From UBA964 sp037444685 (lineage in GTDB: Bacteria > Pseudomonadota > Gammaproteobacteria > Steroidobacterales > Steroidobacteraceae): a stretch of 64,000 bases of DNA. Location of the stretch: assembly GCA_037444685.1 (NCBI GenBank), contig JBBILX010000005.1, forward strand, positions 1 to 64,000. Reading direction: 5' to 3'. Positions within the stretch are counted from its first letter, which is position 1. Each line of letters begins with the position of its first letter. The translations under genes were made by a program, and so were the position numbers. The notes beneath the pieces are model-generated. The model was not told the origin of the DNA. It did no database searches and saw only the letters and a list, made by a program, of their open reading frames with translations. Below, piece by piece: positions 34,889 through 44,606 of this stretch.

Positions 34889-36104
34889 ACATCGTGAGCA
34901 GCCCTGCGGCGAGGGCCAGCAGTGCGATGAGCAGCCAGAGCACGGTGACATAGCCGCCCGTCTGGGCGACTCCCTGCGCCGTCAGCACCGGACCGATACC
35001 TCCGCCGAGCGAGTAAACCGCGTAATACGTGCCGTAGATGCGACTGTACTGGTGCAGCCCGAAGTAGCGGCTCGTCAGGTAGGCGATCACGTCGACCTCG
35101 GCACCCGCCGCGAGTCCAATCAGTGCAGCGGCGAGGAAAGCGGTCGGCCCGCTCGCGCCTGTCGCGAGCGCAGCGATGCCCGCGAGCGGCGCAAGCAGGA
35201 AGGCGAGCGCGACGCGCGGCGCGAAGAAGCGGTCCATCAGCCAGCCGGTGACGAGGCGCCCGACGACGAGACCGAGGAAGACCGTCGACTGCGCCGCGGC
35301 AGCGAGCATCGGTTCGACGCCGCGCGCGCGCAGCATCGGCACGAGATGGATCATCATGCTCTGCAGGCCGATGCCGATCAGCAGGAAGGTCAGCATCATC
35401 AGCCAGTAGGAGCGTTCGCGCACCGCCTCGCGCAGCGGCACGCCCACGAGCGGCGGCGCGCTCGGTCGCGCTGCCGCGGCCGCATCGCCGGGCGGATCGC
35501 CGTCCGCCGTCTGACCGAATCGTGCCGGTGAATCGTGGAGCGTCAGCGCCAGAACCGGCAACGTGATCCCGACGATGATGAAGGCGAGGCCAAGATAGGC
35601 GGCGCGCCACCCCTGCCACTCGATGAGCGCCTGACAGACGAGCGGCAGGACGATCCCGCCAATGCCGACGCCGGCCAGGGCCAGGCCGAGCGCGAGCCCG
35701 CGCCGGCGGTCGAACCAGAGGGCGATGACGCGGGCGAAGGCCACGTGCGTGGTGCCGAGGCACAGCGCACCGAGCGCGACGTAGCGCAGGTAAAGGCCCC
35801 AGATCGACCCGGTCATGAAATGGAACGAGGCGAGAATCAGAGCTTCGAGCCCGAACGACACCAGCACGATGCGCCGCGCGCCGAGGCGGTCGACCAGGGA
35901 ACCGACGGCGGGCGCCGCGGCGGCGCTGGTCACGGTGACCGCCAGCGGCGCCCAGAACGGCAGGCTCGGGTCCCAGCCGAACTCGTCGCGCATCGGGCCC
36001 ACGAAGATGCTGAACGTCGCGGCCACGACAGTCGCGATGCCGGTGGCGAGTCCGAGCCCGGCAGCGGCGACGACGATCCAGCCGAAGAACGGTCGCTGAT
36101 GCAC
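34821..36104 (-). CDS. MFS transporter, monocarboxylate / oxalate-formate antiporter-like
   Basis: 427 residues, ATG at 36104 with no Shine-Dalgarno sequence. Twelve helices, with GSLVDRLGARRIVLVSF (loop 2-3) and GRLVTGWLMDRFFAPR (loop 8-9) as the duplicated MFS motif A. The pattern fits the MCT/oxalate-formate group. Substrate unknown. The last 20 or so codons are antisense to the end of lptF, so the C-terminal tail (about RAARAAANARAT) is poorly constrained. Divergent from a Tat-type SDR across 64 bases. Confidence 0.9.
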   Translation of the reverse strand: MHQRPFFGWIVVAAAGLGLATGIATVVAATFSIFVGPMRDEFGWDPSLPFWAPLAVTVTSAAAAPAVGSLVDRLGARRIVLVSFGLEALILASFHFMTGSIWGLYLRYVALGALCLGTTHVAFARVIALWFDRRRGLALGLALAGVGIGGIVLPLVCQALIEWQGWRAAYLGLAFIIVGITLPVLALTLHDSPARFGQTADGDPPGDAAAAARPSAPPLVGVPLREAVRERSYWLMMLTFLLIGIGLQSMMIHLVPMLRARGVEPMLAAAAQSTVFLGLVVGRLVTGWLMDRFFAPRVALAFLLAPLAGIAALATGASGPTAFLAAALIGLAAGAEVDVIAYLTSRYFGLHQYSRIYGTYYAVYSLGGGIGPVLTAQGVAQTGGYVTVLWLLIALLALAAGLLTMFRPFPDWSAPRAARAAANARAT

Positions 36105-36110
36105 CCGGGG

Positions 36111-36138
36111 ACTATAGCGGCCCCGCGCTCCGCGACAA
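36111..36138 (-). promoter_or_regulatory. Possible promoter of the MFS gene with leaderless spacing
   Basis: Read on the minus strand: TTGTCG (36138-36133), 16-base spacer, TATAGT (36116-36111). Transcription would begin about 36104, the first base of the ATG. The gene has no Shine-Dalgarno sequence, which agrees with a leaderless mRNA. Confidence 0.4.
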
Positions 36139-36168
36139 TCGGCAAGGTCCAGGGTCGGAGGGGCAGGA

Positions 36169-37026
36169 ATGAGGAATGGCGAACTGTCGAGGCGGGCGTT
36201 GCTCGCGGCGGCGATGGCGGGTGGCGTCGCGGCAGCCGCCGCGGATGGCAGTGCGTCGCCGGCGGGTCCCGCGGGGCCGCCGCGGTTCGCGGGCCGCGTC
36301 GCGCTCGTGACGGGTGCGACGTCGGGGATGGGTGCCGTGACCGCCGAGGCGCTGGCAGCGGCCGGTGCGAGCGTCGTCTTCTGCGGGCGTCGCGCCCGCG
36401 AGGGAGCGGCGGTAGAGCGCCGGATTCGCGAGGCCGGCGGCGCGGCAATGTACGTGCAGACCGACGTGACGGACGAAGCCCAGGTCCGGCGTCTGCTCGA
36501 GACCGTCGATGCGCGCTACGGCCGTCTCGACTTCGCCTTCAACAACGTCGGGACCTCGGACGGCAGTGGGCCGCTGCACGAGATATCGGTCGCCGACTTC
36601 GACCTCGTGATGAACACCAACCTGCGCGGCAACTTCCTGCAGCTCAAGTACGAGATCCCACTGATGCTGCGTCACCGTGCAGGTGTCATCGTCGGCAACA
36701 GTTCCATCGCCGGGTTGCGATACCTGCGCGACAAGGCGCACTACTCGGGCGCCAAGCACGGAGTCAATGGACTGTACTGCGCCGCCGCGCTCGCTTACGC
36801 GCCGCTCGGCATCCGGATCAACGTCATCTGTCCGGGTCTGATCAAGACGGAGAAGGCCATGCGCGTACTCGGGGGCGACGAGCACAAACTCGATGCGCGC
36901 ATCCCGATGGGTCACATAGGCCAGTCGGCCGACGTGGCCGGCGCCGTGCTCTGGCTCTTCTCCGACGAGGCCCGCTACGTCACCGGCGCAGTCCTGCCGA
37001 TCGATGGCGGCCAGTCCGTCGCGTAG
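36169..37026 (+). CDS. Short-chain dehydrogenase with N-terminal twin-arginine signal
   Basis: 285 residues; GGAGGGGCAGGA precedes ATG. Residues 7-26 (LSRRALLAAAMAGG...) look like a Tat signal and are followed by a Pro/Gly/Ala linker to about residue 40. The SDR domain then starts (VALVTGATSGMG), with catalytic Y192 and K196 (YSGAK) and the VTGAVLPIDGGQS ending. Cytoplasmic SDRs do not need a signal peptide; export would place an NAD(P)-dependent enzyme in the periplasm. Alternatively the segment is a vestige. Divergent from the MFS gene. Confidence 0.88.
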   Translation: MRNGELSRRALLAAAMAGGVAAAAADGSASPAGPAGPPRFAGRVALVTGATSGMGAVTAEALAAAGASVVFCGRRAREGAAVERRIREAGGAAMYVQTDVTDEAQVRRLLETVDARYGRLDFAFNNVGTSDGSGPLHEISVADFDLVMNTNLRGNFLQLKYEIPLMLRHRAGVIVGNSSIAGLRYLRDKAHYSGAKHGVNGLYCAAALAYAPLGIRINVICPGLIKTEKAMRVLGGDEHKLDARIPMGHIGQSADVAGAVLWLFSDEARYVTGAVLPIDGGQSVA

Positions 37027-37139
37027 CGCTCGCGCTTCGTACTACCGATGTGACCGAATACGAGGTCGAGGGACCGTCGATGCCGCTCGCCACGCGTCAC
37101 GAACGCGATCCTGCCGCCCGCGATTGGTCGTGATGACGA

Positions 37140-38183
37140 TCACTGAGGCCGTGTGCGGCCACTCGCAAAGGCGCGCTTCGCGGCGCGGATGCCTTCGTAC
37201 AGGCGCTGGCTCTCGCCGCCGGTGACCCTCACGAGTTCCGCCTGCGAACCGTTCAGCGCGCGTACCCACTGCGCTCGCTGCGCCGGCGTCAGCCGATGGA
37301 CCTCGAAGCCGAGCTTCGCCGCGTCGCGCAGGTCGCCGGCGATCTCGGCGCGCGTGGCCTCGCGGATCCACTGCGTCGTCGGAAAGGAATCGCGGAGGAT
37401 CCGGCGCTCCTTCGGGGCGAGTCGGTCCCACCAGCGCTTGTCGGCGACGATGACCGACAGCGCGAGCCCGTGCCCGGTCAGGGTCAGGTGCGGCGCTTCG
37501 GCGGCCGTGCCCGTGCGCGCATAGAGCGTGACGCCGTTCTCGCCCGCCTCGACCAGCCCGGTCTGTAGCGCAGGCAGCAGATCGGCGAACGTCACCGGGA
37601 TCAGGTCGGCGCCGATCGCACGTCCGAAGATCTCCGAGGCCCTGCCGGCCGAGACGCGGAAGCGCACGCCGCGCGCGTCGGCGGGCACGAGCAGCGGCTT
37701 CCTGCGGCTCCAGAGCTGCTGGAAGCCGAGGTCGTAGAAAGTGATGAGCTCGAGGCCGCGACGCGCGAACAGCTTGCGGAATTCGGCATCGAGGTAGTTG
37801 TCGAAAACGTAGTCAGTCTCGGCCTCGCTCTCGAACAGGTAGGGGGCATAGAGGATCGCGATCTCGGGCACGATCGTCGAGGCGATGAGAGCCGAGAGGT
37901 TCGCGTATTGCACGCGGCCGCGACGCAGGCCCGAGACGATCTGCTCTTCGGCGCCGAGCTCGCCCCGCACGAGCATCTTCATGCGGATGCTGCCGCGGCT
38001 CGCGCTCTCGGCCTTGCGCTGGAAGTCGAGCCACTGTCGTTCGCCGGCCGTGCCGCGGAACGACGTGCCGCCGACCACGACCTCGAGAGGCCGCGAGCTG
38101 GCCTCCAATGGTGCGGGCGCGAGCGTCCACAGCAGCGATGCGAACGTCATTGCCCAGCCGGTCCGCCTGCAAAGCCTCATCAT
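37140..38183 (-). CDS. TRAP transporter solute-binding protein, DctP family
   Basis: 347 residues with signal peptide (cut near residue 28, LEASS). DctP features: NLSALIASTIVPEIAILYAPYLFESEAE, a conserved R in GVRFRVSAGRASEIFGRAIGADLIPVTFADLLPALQTG, and AENGVTLYA. Binds a carboxylate in the periplasm for a TRAP permease. No DctQ or DctM gene is adjacent or anywhere in the window, so it is an orphan binding protein here. Confidence 0.9.
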   Translation of the reverse strand: MMRLCRRTGWAMTFASLLWTLAPAPLEASSRPLEVVVGGTSFRGTAGERQWLDFQRKAESASRGSIRMKMLVRGELGAEEQIVSGLRRGRVQYANLSALIASTIVPEIAILYAPYLFESEAETDYVFDNYLDAEFRKLFARRGLELITFYDLGFQQLWSRRKPLLVPADARGVRFRVSAGRASEIFGRAIGADLIPVTFADLLPALQTGLVEAGENGVTLYARTGTAAEAPHLTLTGHGLALSVIVADKRWWDRLAPKERRILRDSFPTTQWIREATRAEIAGDLRDAAKLGFEVHRLTPAQRAQWVRALNGSQAELVRVTGGESQRLYEGIRAAKRAFASGRTRPQ

Positions 38184-38297
38184 CCCTGGCCCTCTGCTCG
38201 TTTCGGCTGCACAGTATAGGGACGGCTGCCGCGGCCCGCATGCGCCCTGATCCGAGGACCGTCAATGCCGCGGTGCCCCCTGCGACGGAGTGCGCCG

Positions 38298-38651
38298 ATG
38301 GGTATCGAGATCGTGAGCTTCGAGCCGCTGCCGGCGGCAGAGTGCAGCGAGCCGGCGCCCGAAAGGCTGCTCGCCGGTCGTCCGCACCAGGAGATTCGCA
38401 ACGTCTACGCCGACCCGGCGCGGCGCTTCTTCGCGGGCCACTGGCGCGCGACCCCCGGCAAGTGGCGCGTCGCCTACACGGAGCACGAGTTCTGCCATCT
38501 GCTCGCGGGCCGAGTCAGGATCGTCTCGACGGCGGGGACCACTCACGAGTTCGGCGCAGGCGGAAGCTTCGTGGTGCCGGCGGGATTCACCGGCACCTGG
38601 GAGGTCATCGAGACCACCACCAAGCTCTACGCGATCTACGAGAGCGCGTAG
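38298..38651 (+). CDS. Small cupin domain protein
   Basis: 117 residues from ATG at 38298 with GGAG upstream; a longer in-frame start at 38265 lacks support. A single cupin fold: GKWRVAYTEHEFCHLLAGRVRIVS (motif 1) and FGAGGSFVVPAGFTGTWEV (motif 2), of the DUF861 (EutQ-like/ureidoglycolate-type) kind. Only the EHEFCH cluster offers metal ligands, fewer than in metal-rich cupins. Function unknown. Confidence 0.85.
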   Translation: MGIEIVSFEPLPAAECSEPAPERLLAGRPHQEIRNVYADPARRFFAGHWRATPGKWRVAYTEHEFCHLLAGRVRIVSTAGTTHEFGAGGSFVVPAGFTGTWEVIETTTKLYAIYESA

Positions 38652-38676
38652 AGCCGGTGGCGGACGCGAGTTCGCG

Positions 38677-39387
38677 TCACTTGCCCCAAGGCAGCGTGGT
38701 GCCGAGCGACAGGATCACCGTGCCCTTGCTCGAGAACGGGGCATCGTCGCGACCGAAGTCGCCCGGCGCATAGTCGCTGCCGTCGACCCACTTCAGCGAA
38801 ACGTCGAGATTGCCGAAGCCTCGGCTGACGCCGATCGCGTAGTCGAAATACTCGCCGCCGGCGAGCTTCCAGTAGTCGCCGAAACTGTAGCCGGCGTGCA
38901 GATCCAGCGAGAAGTCTGCCGGCAAGCCGAAGGAATAGTTCGCTTCGGCATACCAGGCCGTCTCGTCCGAATTCACGAAATCCGGCGAGAACCAGATCTT
39001 CGCCGAGAAATCCTTGTAGCCGATGCCGGTCGACAGTTCGGGATAATCGACGTCGTCGCCATCGCCCTGATAGAGGTAGTAGACGCCGCCGATGTTCCAG
39101 GTCAGATCCTCGCCGAGCGACATCTCGTAGCCGGCATAGAGGTCGATCTCGACGTCCGCATCGGTGCCGGGTCCGAAGTCGACCGTGCTGGCCCAGATGC
39201 CAGCCGACAGGCCCGACTCGCCGGCCCAGTCGATGCTGCCCTGCAGCGCCGGATCGCCCTTCGACTGCGACTGGCCATGAAAATCGTAGTCCGAGACTGC
39301 CGTGATCGTGCCGGTGACCTCCGCATGCGCGAAGCTGGCTGCGACGGCAAGCACCGGCAGCGCGAGAACGGACTTGTGCGACTTCAT
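38677..39387 (-). CDS. TorF family putative porin
   Basis: 236 residues. Signal peptide 1-22 (cut after AHA). The mature protein is a run of alternating beta strands, acidic and aromatic-rich: EVTGTITAVSDYDFHGQSQSKGDPALQGSIDW is the family opening, with WYAEANYSFGLP and a final strand ending in VILSLGTTLPWGK. Predicted outer-membrane beta-barrel of the gammaproteobacterial Gcw_chp/TorF group; transported solute unknown. GAGGG lies about eight bases before the start. Confidence 0.9.
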   Translation of the reverse strand: MKSHKSVLALPVLAVAASFAHAEVTGTITAVSDYDFHGQSQSKGDPALQGSIDWAGESGLSAGIWASTVDFGPGTDADVEIDLYAGYEMSLGEDLTWNIGGVYYLYQGDGDDVDYPELSTGIGYKDFSAKIWFSPDFVNSDETAWYAEANYSFGLPADFSLDLHAGYSFGDYWKLAGGEYFDYAIGVSRGFGNLDVSLKWVDGSDYAPGDFGRDDAPFSSKGTVILSLGTTLPWGK

Positions 39388-39672
39388 TGTTTGAGACCCT
39401 CGGTGGTGAGTGGAGTTCTGGACCCGTATCTGGCAGTGACCATGGAGCGACCTACCGAAGCAAGCTGCGTGCCATCCGCGAGACCTCGAGCGGGCCTCGC
39501 GGCGTCAGACGTCGATGGCGACTGCACCAGTATCGTGCGATCGCAAGCCCTTCATGCCAGTGGCTGGTGCGGCCCGCGCGACAGGCGACGATCCGGTCCG
39601 GTCGCGATTGTGGCGGAGCCGCAACCATCACTGCGGTAGTCTAGCAGGCACCTGCGCGCTGCGCCGACAGCG
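39388..39672. other. 285-base gap between TorF porin and aminotransferase genes
   Basis: Both flanking genes are on the minus strand. The half next to 39388 should hold the porin promoter and leader. I see no convincing small gene, RNA gene, repeat or T-tailed terminator in it. Confidence 0.5.
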
Positions 39673-40980
<1,308 letters not shown>

Positions 40981-41020
40981 TGTCGGCTCCCGTGTTTTTC
41001 CGTCTCAATGATAAGGAAAG

Positions 41021-41051
41021 TTGACAAAACGGGCCATAGTGGCCCGAAAAT
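41021..41051 (+). promoter_or_regulatory. Possible puuR-side promoter
   Basis: TTGACA at 41021-41026 with GAAAAT at 41046-41051 (19-base spacer). The spacer is occupied by the 41031-41045 palindrome, which suits repression by a bound regulator. The -10 is weak. Confidence 0.35.
41031..41045. promoter_or_regulatory. Palindromic operator candidate GGGCCA-TAG-TGGCCC
   Basis: A perfect 6-bp inverted repeat around TAG in the 118-base divergent region between the aminotransferase and puuR genes. A TATCAT -10-like hexamer for the aminotransferase lies on the minus strand at 41007-41012, so a protein bound here would affect both directions. Confidence 0.5.
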
Positions 41052-41060
41052 CGGGACTTC

Positions 41061-41070
41061 TGTTTAATAT
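41061..41070. promoter_or_regulatory. Candidate PuuR box TGTTTAATAT (puuR side)
   Basis: Reverse complement ATATTAAACA, identical over ten bases to a site upstream of puuA at 50340-50349 and similar to the E. coli PuuR box AAAATATAATGAACA. It lies 29 bases before the regulator start, consistent with autoregulation. Confidence 0.5.
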
Positions 41071-41098
41071 CCTCAACGAAAGAGGCAGACGGGGAGCC

Positions 41099-41647
41099 AT
41101 GTCCATCGACATCGGTGCGAGGCTGCGCAGCGTGCGGACGGCTTACGGACTGTCGCAGCGCGAGCTGGCGCGCCGCGCCGGCGTCACGAATGGGCTGATC
41201 TCGCTGATCGAGCAGAACCGCGTCAGCCCGTCCGTCAGCTCGCTCAAGAAGGTGCTCGACGGCATCCCGATCTCCCTTGCCGATTTTTTCACCCACGATC
41301 CCGAGGCGACGCCGCAGATGTTCTTCGCCGCCGAGGAGCTGGTGGAGATCGGCACGCCGGAGGTCTCGCTGAAGCTGCTCGCGGCCGAGCGTCCGGGTCG
41401 CCAGCTCACGATCCTGCACGAGCGTTATGAACCCGGTGCCGGCACCGGCGACGAGATGATCGCGCATCGCGGCGAGGAGGGCGGCATCGTGCTGCGCGGT
41501 CGCGTCGAAGTGACGGTCGGCGGCTCGGCGCGCGTGCTCGGACCGGGAGAGGCTTATTACTTCTCGAGCAGCCTGCCGCACCGGTTCCGCAACGTCGGCC
41601 GCGAGCCCTGTGAGATCATCAGCGCGAGCACACCACCGACCTTCTAA
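41099..41647 (+). CDS. puuR: PuuR-like XRE/cupin transcriptional regulator
   Basis: 182 residues; GGGGAGCC precedes ATG. XRE helix-turn-helix at about 8-60 (YGLSQRELARRAGVTNGLISLIEQNRVSP) and a C-terminal cupin (GGIVLRGRVEVTVGGSARVLGPGEAYYFSS). Length and architecture are those of PuuR, the repressor of putrescine utilisation that is relieved by putrescine. It precedes puuC by three bases, so the two form an operon, and is divergent from an aminotransferase. Candidate operator sequences lie upstream. Confidence 0.88.
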   Translation: MSIDIGARLRSVRTAYGLSQRELARRAGVTNGLISLIEQNRVSPSVSSLKKVLDGIPISLADFFTHDPEATPQMFFAAEELVEIGTPEVSLKLLAAERPGRQLTILHERYEPGAGTGDEMIAHRGEEGGIVLRGRVEVTVGGSARVLGPGEAYYFSSSLPHRFRNVGREPCEIISASTPPTF

Positions 41648-41650
41648 CCC

Positions 41651-43150
41651 ATGACACAGACCCTCGACCTCGCTGCCTGGCGCGAGCGCGCCGGCCGCCT
41701 CGGACTCCATACCCACGCGCTGATTGGCGGCCGTGCCGTGCCGGCGCTCGACGGCCGGACCTTCGACAACGTGAACCCGGCCGACGGCTCGCTGCTGTGC
41801 CGCGTTGCCGCCTGCGACGTCGCCGACGTTGACGCCGCGGTCGCGAGCGCGCGCGCTGCATTCGACAAGGGCGTCTGGTCGCGCATGCCGCCCGCGAAGC
41901 GCAAACGCACGCTGCTGCAGTTCGCCGAACTGCTGCTGCGTCACCGCGAGGAGCTGGCGTTGCTCGAAACGCTCGACGTCGGCAAGCCGATCCGTGACAG
42001 CCTCGCCGTCGACGTGCCGAGCTCGGCACGCTGCATCCAGTGGTATGCCGAGACGATCGACAAGATCTACGACGAAGTCGCGCCGACCGCGCACGACGCG
42101 CTGGCGACGATCACGCGCGAGCCGATGGGTGTCGTGGGTGCGATCGTGCCGTGGAACTTTCCGCTGCTGATGGCGGCCTGGAAGATCGGCCCCGTGCTCG
42201 CGGCCGGCAACTCGCTGGTGCTGAAGCCCTCGGAGAAATCGCCTCTGACGGCGATCCGTGCCGCCGAGCTCGCGCTCGAGGCTGGCCTTCCCGAAGGCGT
42301 GTTCAACGTCGTGCCGGGCTACGGCCATACCGCTGGCAAGGCGCTCGCTTCGCACATGGATGTCGATGCGATCGCCTTTACCGGATCAACGGCGACCGGC
42401 AAGCTCGTCATGCAGATGGCGGCGCAGTCGAACATGAAACGCGTCTCGCTCGAGTGCGGGGGCAAGTCGCCGAACATCGTGATGGCAGACTGGGACGACC
42501 TCGACAAGGCGGCGACTGCGGCTGCCTACGCGATCTTCTTCAACCAGGGCGAGATGTGCTCGGCGGGCTCCCGGCTCGTCGTGCACGAGAGCCTGCGCGA
42601 TCCCATCCTCGAGCGCGTGCGGGAGATCGGTCTCAAGATGAGGCCCGGCGATCCGCTCGACCCATCGACGAGACTCGGCGCCATCGTCGACGAACTGCAG
42701 CTCAAGCGCGTGCTGGGGTACGTCGACGCGGGGCGCGACGAGGGTGCTCGCGTCTACTTGGGTGGCTGTCGCGTGCGCGAGGAGAGCGGGGGATACTTCG
42801 TCGAGCCGACCATCTTCGCCGACGCCCGGCCGTCGATGCGGATCGCCCGCGAGGAGATCTTCGGACCCGTGCTCACCACGCTCACGTTCCGTACGGCCGA
42901 CGAAGCGGTGCAGATTGCCAACGGCGTCGACTACGGACTCGCGGCCGCGGTCTGGACCCGCGATCTGCGCACCGCGCACCGGGTCGCGCGTCAGTTGCGT
43001 GCGGGCACGGTGTACGTCAACTGCTATGACGCCGACGACATCACGGTGCCATTCGGTGGCTTCAAGCAGTCGGGCATCGGACGCGACAAGTCCCTGCATG
43101 CCTTCGACAAGTACACCGAGCTCAAGACGACCTGGGTCGATCTCTCCTGA
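41651..43150 (+). CDS. puuC: Gamma-glutamyl-gamma-aminobutyraldehyde dehydrogenase
   Basis: 499 residues, typical of PuuC. Motifs: PWNFPLLMAAWKIGPVLAAGN, GSTATGKLVMQ (cofactor loop), the glutamate in SLECGGKSPNIV, the nucleophile cysteine in FFNQGEMCSAGSR, and EIFGPVLTTLTF. It oxidises gamma-glutamyl-gamma-aminobutyraldehyde to gamma-glutamyl-GABA with NAD(P). It is three bases behind puuR. The rest of the Puu genes lie 4.5 kb further on, beyond three unrelated genes. Confidence 0.92.
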   Translation: MTQTLDLAAWRERAGRLGLHTHALIGGRAVPALDGRTFDNVNPADGSLLCRVAACDVADVDAAVASARAAFDKGVWSRMPPAKRKRTLLQFAELLLRHREELALLETLDVGKPIRDSLAVDVPSSARCIQWYAETIDKIYDEVAPTAHDALATITREPMGVVGAIVPWNFPLLMAAWKIGPVLAAGNSLVLKPSEKSPLTAIRAAELALEAGLPEGVFNVVPGYGHTAGKALASHMDVDAIAFTGSTATGKLVMQMAAQSNMKRVSLECGGKSPNIVMADWDDLDKAATAAAYAIFFNQGEMCSAGSRLVVHESLRDPILERVREIGLKMRPGDPLDPSTRLGAIVDELQLKRVLGYVDAGRDEGARVYLGGCRVREESGGYFVEPTIFADARPSMRIAREEIFGPVLTTLTFRTADEAVQIANGVDYGLAAAVWTRDLRTAHRVARQLRAGTVYVNCYDADDITVPFGGFKQSGIGRDKSLHAFDKYTELKTTWVDLS

Positions 43151-43175
43151 GGCGCCCGGCGCAGCCCGAGTCGTC

Positions 43176-44606
43176 GTGAGCGGTCCGCTCGCCAGTGGCC
43201 CGGTCGCCTTCGTCGACGTCGAGACGACCGGCGGCCATCCGGCCTATCACCGTGTCACCGAGGTGGCCATCGTCGCTGCCCGCAACGGTGTGCCCGAGTG
43301 GCGCTGGAGCCAGCTCGTCAATCCCGGTGTCCGCATTCCGCCCTCGATCGAGGGGCTGACCGGGATCAGCAACGCGATGGTCGCCGACGCGCCGCCATTC
43401 GAGCGGATCGCGGACGAGGTGCTCGAGCGCCTGAGCGGACGGCTGTTCGTCGCGCACAACGCCCGCTTCGATTACGGCTTCCTGCGCGCCGAGCTGCGCC
43501 GGGCGGGTCATCGCTGGCAGTCGCCGATCGCATGCACTGTCAAGCTGTCGCGGCGGCTCGACCCGGCGCTGCCGCGCCACAACCTCGACTCCCTGATCGC
43601 GCACCACGGCGTCGACTGTGCGACGCGCCACCGCGCGCTGCCCGACGCCGAGGCGCTGCACCAGATCTGGAGCCGCTGGCTCGCGACGCGCCCTGCCGCC
43701 GACTTCGAGGCCGCGATCGCGGCCGTTTCGCAGCGTCCGCAGCTGCCGCCCCAGCTGCCGGCCGATCTCGCCGACGACCTGCCGGAGGCTCCGGGCGTCT
43801 ACCGTTTCTACGGCGCGTCCTCGGCCGGAGACGGCGAGACGCTGATTTATGTCGGCAAGGCGAACAATCTGCGCGAACGTGTGCTGGCGCACTTCGCCGG
43901 TGCGCTGCGTGACGCGAAGTCGCGCCGGCTCAGCGAACAGACGCGGCGTGTCGAGTGGACCGAAACCGCGGGCGAGCTCGGCGCGCTGCTGCTCGAGGCG
44001 CGGCTCGTGCGTGAACTCAAGCCAGTCTACAACCGTCGGTTGCGCGGCGCGCAGGAGGCATGGAGCTGGATCGTCCCCGACGACGGTGCGGCGCCGCGGC
44101 TCGTCGACCTCGACGTCGAGGGCCTCGGCGATACAGATGCCTTCGGCCTCTACCGCACCGAGCGCGCGGCGCGCGCGGCACTGACCCGGCTCGCGCGCGA
44201 CCAGCGGCTCTGCCTCAAGGCGCTCGGGCTCGAATCCGGCAGCGGTTCCTGCTTCGGTTATCAGATCGGTCGCTGCGCGGGGGCCTGCGTCGGCCTCGAA
44301 CCACTGGCGCGCCACGGCCTGCGGCTCAAGCTCGCGCTCGCGCCGCTGAAGCTGCGCGGCTGGCCTTATCGGGGACCCGTCGGCGTGTACGAGAGCACGG
44401 GCTTCGGCCTGACGCAGATACACGTCATCGACAGGTGGCAGTATCTTGGCAGCGTGCGCGAAGGTGAGCCGTTCGAGCCGCGCTTCGCGCGCGATGGCCG
44501 GTTCGACACCGATGCCTACCGCATCCTCGTCGAGCGACTGACGCCGGCCGCGCGCAACGTGCGTCCGCTCGCGGGCGCACTGGCACGGCACGGCGAAACC
44601 GAGTGA
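43176..44606 (+). CDS. DnaQ-like exonuclease fused to GIY-YIG (UvrC N-terminal / Cho-like) endonuclease
   Basis: 476 residues from GTG at 43176, the first plausible start after puuC. Residues about 8-170 are a DEDDh exonuclease: D and E in VDVETTGG, VAHNARFDYGFL, and the final HRALPDAE. Residues about 200-290 are a GIY-YIG nuclease (APGVYRFY, LIYVGKANNLRERVLAHF). A cysteine-bearing tail follows (CFGYQIGRCAGACVG), as in UvrC/Cho. UvrB-binding and the UvrC C-terminal endonuclease are missing. Similar fusions are known and probably act in DNA repair. It overlaps rlmKL by four bases. Confidence 0.9.
   Translation: MSGPLASGPVAFVDVETTGGHPAYHRVTEVAIVAARNGVPEWRWSQLVNPGVRIPPSIEGLTGISNAMVADAPPFERIADEVLERLSGRLFVAHNARFDYGFLRAELRRAGHRWQSPIACTVKLSRRLDPALPRHNLDSLIAHHGVDCATRHRALPDAEALHQIWSRWLATRPAADFEAAIAAVSQRPQLPPQLPADLADDLPEAPGVYRFYGASSAGDGETLIYVGKANNLRERVLAHFAGALRDAKSRRLSEQTRRVEWTETAGELGALLLEARLVRELKPVYNRRLRGAQEAWSWIVPDDGAAPRLVDLDVEGLGDTDAFGLYRTERAARAALTRLARDQRLCLKALGLESGSGSCFGYQIGRCAGACVGLEPLARHGLRLKLALAPLKLRGWPYRGPVGVYESTGFGLTQIHVIDRWQYLGSVREGEPFEPRFARDGRFDTDAYRILVERLTPAARNVRPLAGALARHGETE

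Noticed and set aside
37027..37139. Small gene starting at a GTG near 37050 after the Tat-type SDR
   Set aside because: No Shine-Dalgarno sequence, under 30 codons, and no recognisable product.
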